Virus record (IMG/VR): IMGVR_UViG_3300026510_000015
Coordinates: 1-24,004 of that record
Length of the DNA: 24,004 nt
Source: a virus
Strand: one strand, 5' to 3'
Part shown: positions 21,698-24,004 of the stretch, piece after piece
Numbering within the stretch: the first letter of the stretch is position 1
How the letters are laid out: each line of letters begins with the position of its first letter
Notes under the pieces: generated by a model
What the model was told of the DNA's origin: nothing
Databases searched by the model: none
The model's input: the letters and a program-made list of their open reading frames with translations, nothing else
Translations under genes and position numbers: made by a program

Positions 21698-23845
21698 ATG
21701 GCAACATTTGAAGAAATAGATTATACAGATTTTTTAACTAATTATGGATTAAAGGATGGTGAGCGAGCAACTGCTATCAGATTAAATTTACCACTTTTAA
21801 GACTTAAAAAAGAAACAAATGTAACATATAACTCTTTGGCGTTAATTAATGGTATGCCGGGTATTCCTTGGAGAAATGTAGAGCCATATATTGTTGGTGA
21901 CATAGTACAAAATACTCTTGCCGATAATAAATTTTATAGAGCAAGAAAAAATAATACAGGAATTAGACCTGATTTATCACCCGATGATTGGGAAGTTGCA
22001 GAAATTTCTGATTATACAAATACTCTTAACCCAGCTAATATCCTTTATAAAAATAATCAAGATGCTTATACTCCAACTGGGGATTATAATCCTGCTACTA
22101 AAAAATATGTTGATGTAAACTTATCATATTATTTGTTAAAAAATGAAAAAGCAGTTGATTCAGCAAAATTAAATGGTGAAGTAGTAACCAATACATTATC
22201 TGATAGCATGACAAAACCAGCATCAGTAAAATTAGTTAATGTTCTAAATACAAAAACCGATACAAAATTAGATGCTTCAGAATTTAATGCTAATAATATT
22301 ATTTCAAAATTGGAAACAGTTGATGGTGCTTTATCAGGATTAGATGCTGATAAATTAGATGGTAAATCCTCTGAAGAATTTATGTTTAGAGGTGATTCCA
22401 ATAACTTTGATACTCTAAAAACTCCAGGTTCTTATAAAATTATGCCAGGAGCAACAGGAGCACCTAATGGAACAAGTACATTCTCAGTAATTGTTGGTGG
22501 TCACTCAGGAAAATATAATCAAGTAGCTACTGATATAACACTAAACAAACTATATTATAGAAGTTTTAATACTTCTTGGAGTGCTTGGAAAGAATTTGCA
22601 AGTGCAACTGGAAATGTTGCTACAGCAGATAAATGGTCATCAACAATGACAATAACATTGGCAGGGGATACAACAGGAAATGTTACTTTTGATGGTTCTG
22701 CTGATAAAACTTTAACAGTCTCCGTACTTAATGATTCGCATATACATGATGTTAGATATTATACCAAAACAACTTCAGATGGTAGATTTTTAGGATTACA
22801 TGCAGATGCAGATAACAGTATATTGTTTAATAGTATTCCATTAACCGATTTTATAAGAAATAATGTTGATAGTACCAATTCTGCAGATTATACTTGGACT
22901 GGAGAAAATACATTTAATGATATAGATGCTGATAATTTAACATTATCCGGTGATTTGACTGTTAATGGAACTACAACTACAATAAATAGTTCAACAATTC
23001 AAGTTGATGATAAAAATATAGAACTTGGAACAGTAGCATTACCAACAGATATTACAGCAGATCAAGGAGGAATTACTCTTAAGGGTAGTACTGATAAATC
23101 TATAATATGGGATAAAGCTCAAGATAAGTGGTTATTTACACCTGGAATTGTTGCTGATATTACGGGTACTGCAGATAATGCAAATACATTGGATAATTTA
23201 GATAGTACACAATTTTTGAGATCAGATGATGACGATATAGATACTGGAAAATTAACAATTAATAAAGATATTGGAAACACAGAGGATTATAGTTCGGGAC
23301 AATTTGAATTAAAATGTGAAGATGGTAAAGATGTGTCTATGGGATTTCATAGAACAGGATACACAGCTTGTCAATTAAGACATAGTTCAAATGGACTTAT
23401 ATTATCAGGAACAACTCAAACTGCAACAGCTGATATGACAGTTACTGGAAAATTTATTGGAACTTCAACATCTGCAGAGTATGCGGATTTAGCTGAGAAA
23501 TATACATCTGCTCATAATATACCTAAGGGAACTATTGTAACTATCCCAGAGAATGAAGATTATGAAATTAAAACTTGTTATAAAAATGATGTACCATTTG
23601 GTGTAGTTTCTGATAAACCAGGTTTTATTCTTAATGAAAAAATAAATGGAATTGAAATTGCTCTTATAGGACAAACTCCTATAAGAATTAATGGTCCTGT
23701 TAAAAAAGGACAACCAATAACAATTGACAATAAAGGCGTAGGAAAAGCTTGTGATTATAGTATTGAACACCATAAAATAGTAGGTACAGCTTTAGAATCC
23801 AACTTATTAGAAGAAGAAAAACTTGTAAGGTGTACTATTTCTTAA
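21698..23845 (+). CDS. long tail fibre protein
   Basis: A 715-aa modular fibre. Residues about 54-100 hold a second CBM-like module (PWRNVEPYIVGDIVQ...FYRARKNNTGIRPDLSPDDWEVAE). A YNPATKKYVD motif common in fibres follows near 130. A pyocin-knob-like segment is at about 240-305 (PGSYKIMPGATGAPNG...LYYRSFNTSWSAWKEFAS). Shaft repeats come next (TADKWSSTMTITLAGDTTGNVTFDGSADKTL; LSGDLTVNGTTTTINSSTIQVDDKNIELG). The C-terminal 125 residues (STSAEYADLAEKY...GVVSDKPGFILN...PVKKGQPITIDNKG...ALES) match the C-terminal domain of the preceding protein. Role: host-receptor binding, inferred from modules. AAAGGAG precedes the ATG, 11 nt after the previous stop. No fibre chaperone gene is in the window. Confidence 0.82.
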   Translation: MATFEEIDYTDFLTNYGLKDGERATAIRLNLPLLRLKKETNVTYNSLALINGMPGIPWRNVEPYIVGDIVQNTLADNKFYRARKNNTGIRPDLSPDDWEVAEISDYTNTLNPANILYKNNQDAYTPTGDYNPATKKYVDVNLSYYLLKNEKAVDSAKLNGEVVTNTLSDSMTKPASVKLVNVLNTKTDTKLDASEFNANNIISKLETVDGALSGLDADKLDGKSSEEFMFRGDSNNFDTLKTPGSYKIMPGATGAPNGTSTFSVIVGGHSGKYNQVATDITLNKLYYRSFNTSWSAWKEFASATGNVATADKWSSTMTITLAGDTTGNVTFDGSADKTLTVSVLNDSHIHDVRYYTKTTSDGRFLGLHADADNSILFNSIPLTDFIRNNVDSTNSADYTWTGENTFNDIDADNLTLSGDLTVNGTTTTINSSTIQVDDKNIELGTVALPTDITADQGGITLKGSTDKSIIWDKAQDKWLFTPGIVADITGTADNANTLDNLDSTQFLRSDDDDIDTGKLTINKDIGNTEDYSSGQFELKCEDGKDVSMGFHRTGYTACQLRHSSNGLILSGTTQTATADMTVTGKFIGTSTSAEYADLAEKYTSAHNIPKGTIVTIPENEDYEIKTCYKNDVPFGVVSDKPGFILNEKINGIEIALIGQTPIRINGPVKKGQPITIDNKGVGKACDYSIEHHKIVGTALESNLLEEEKLVRCTIS

Positions 23846-23905
23846 TATATTCCTATTTGAGATAGTATATCTTTAAATAATTACTATTTGTGTAGTTCTA
23901 AAGAT

Positions 23906-23913
23906 TATAAATA
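23906..23913 (+). promoter_or_regulatory. T4-type late promoter, -10 box
   Basis: TATAAATA followed by CTTAAAAACAAGAGG. AGAGG at 23924-23928 lies 5 nt before the ATG at 23934. The rest of the 88-nt gap after the fibre gene shows no terminator-like stem, only a 5-bp AGATA/TATCT repeat. Confidence 0.85.
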
Positions 23914-23933
23914 CTTAAAAACAAGAGGTATTT

Positions 23934-24004
23934 ATGGCAACTACTGGAATAATACAACGAAGAAGTACTAAGGCATATCTTATTCAAAATCCTCCTATTA
24001 TAGG
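23934..24004 (+). CDS. partial gene, probable fibre-type protein N-terminus
   Basis: An open frame running off the right edge, with late promoter and AGAGG ribosome site. The 23 visible residues, MATTGIIQRRSTKAYLIQNP followed by PII, resemble the IIQ.RR(G/S)T..A....NP. opening of many phage fibre proteins. Position after two fibre genes agrees. Too little is present for more. Confidence 0.5.
   Translation, partial: MATTGIIQRRSTKAYLIQNPPII

Noticed and set aside
22129-22401. Reverse-strand open frame of 90 codons within the long fibre gene, and a similar 94-codon one at 23489-23773.
   Set aside because: Both are mirrors of the fibre coding frame with no start signals or recognisable protein features.

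Overview
The window is one strand of the late (virion) gene cluster of a T4-superfamily contractile-tailed phage. Every gene reads rightward. The DNA is very AT-rich with matching codon use, which suggests an AT-rich bacterial host that cannot be named from this sequence. Seven gaps between genes carry the T4-type late -10 box TATAAATA. I see no sigma70-type promoter, tRNA, integrase or CRISPR. The most T4-like products are the prohead protease (gp21), scaffold (gp22), major capsid protein (gp23), gp25, gp6, gp53 and gp19.

Layout. Positions 1-2349 hold three related tail-tube (gp19-type) genes in a row, with an 85-aa unknown gene between the second and third. Positions 2362-6109 are the head block: a 190-aa unknown, a 79-aa protein in the gp67/68 position, protease, scaffold and capsid. 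A hairpin and a pair of interlocked inverted repeats follow, then a free-standing Vsr-like homing endonuclease with three zinc-finger-like clusters (6249-7955). Positions 7997-20072 are the tail and baseplate block: a tube-fold protein, two zinc-ribbon gp26/gp28-like proteins, the tape measure, a gp48/54-like junction protein, gp53, a 42-codon overlapping ORF, gp27, a lysozyme-less gp5 spike, gp25, gp6 and a gp7-like wedge protein. From 20104 to the right edge are fibre or adhesin-type proteins. Two of them share a C-terminal domain, and a further gene is cut by the edge.

How the parts work together. Protease, scaffold and capsid build and mature the prohead. The wedge proteins (gp53, gp25, gp6, gp7-like) surround the hub (gp27, gp5). 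The gp48/54-like proteins cap the hub and start the tube, whose length the tape measure sets. The right-hand proteins probably contact the host. Late promoters split the cluster into units. Inside the units, genes are joined by short gaps or overlaps, which implies translational coupling.

Main points for a second look: (1) a 7 x 19-bp perfect-period array between gp27 and gp5 whose ATGA overlaps form a chain of 13-16 codon mini-ORFs from the gp27 stop exactly to the gp5 start; (2) two interlocked perfect inverted repeats (15 bp and 10 bp) before the homing endonuclease gene; (3) a possible two-state hairpin covering the tape-measure ribosome site; (4) a repeated 20-bp late-promoter plus ribosome-site cassette giving almost leaderless mRNAs, sometimes with TTG starts; (5) the triplicated tube gene.
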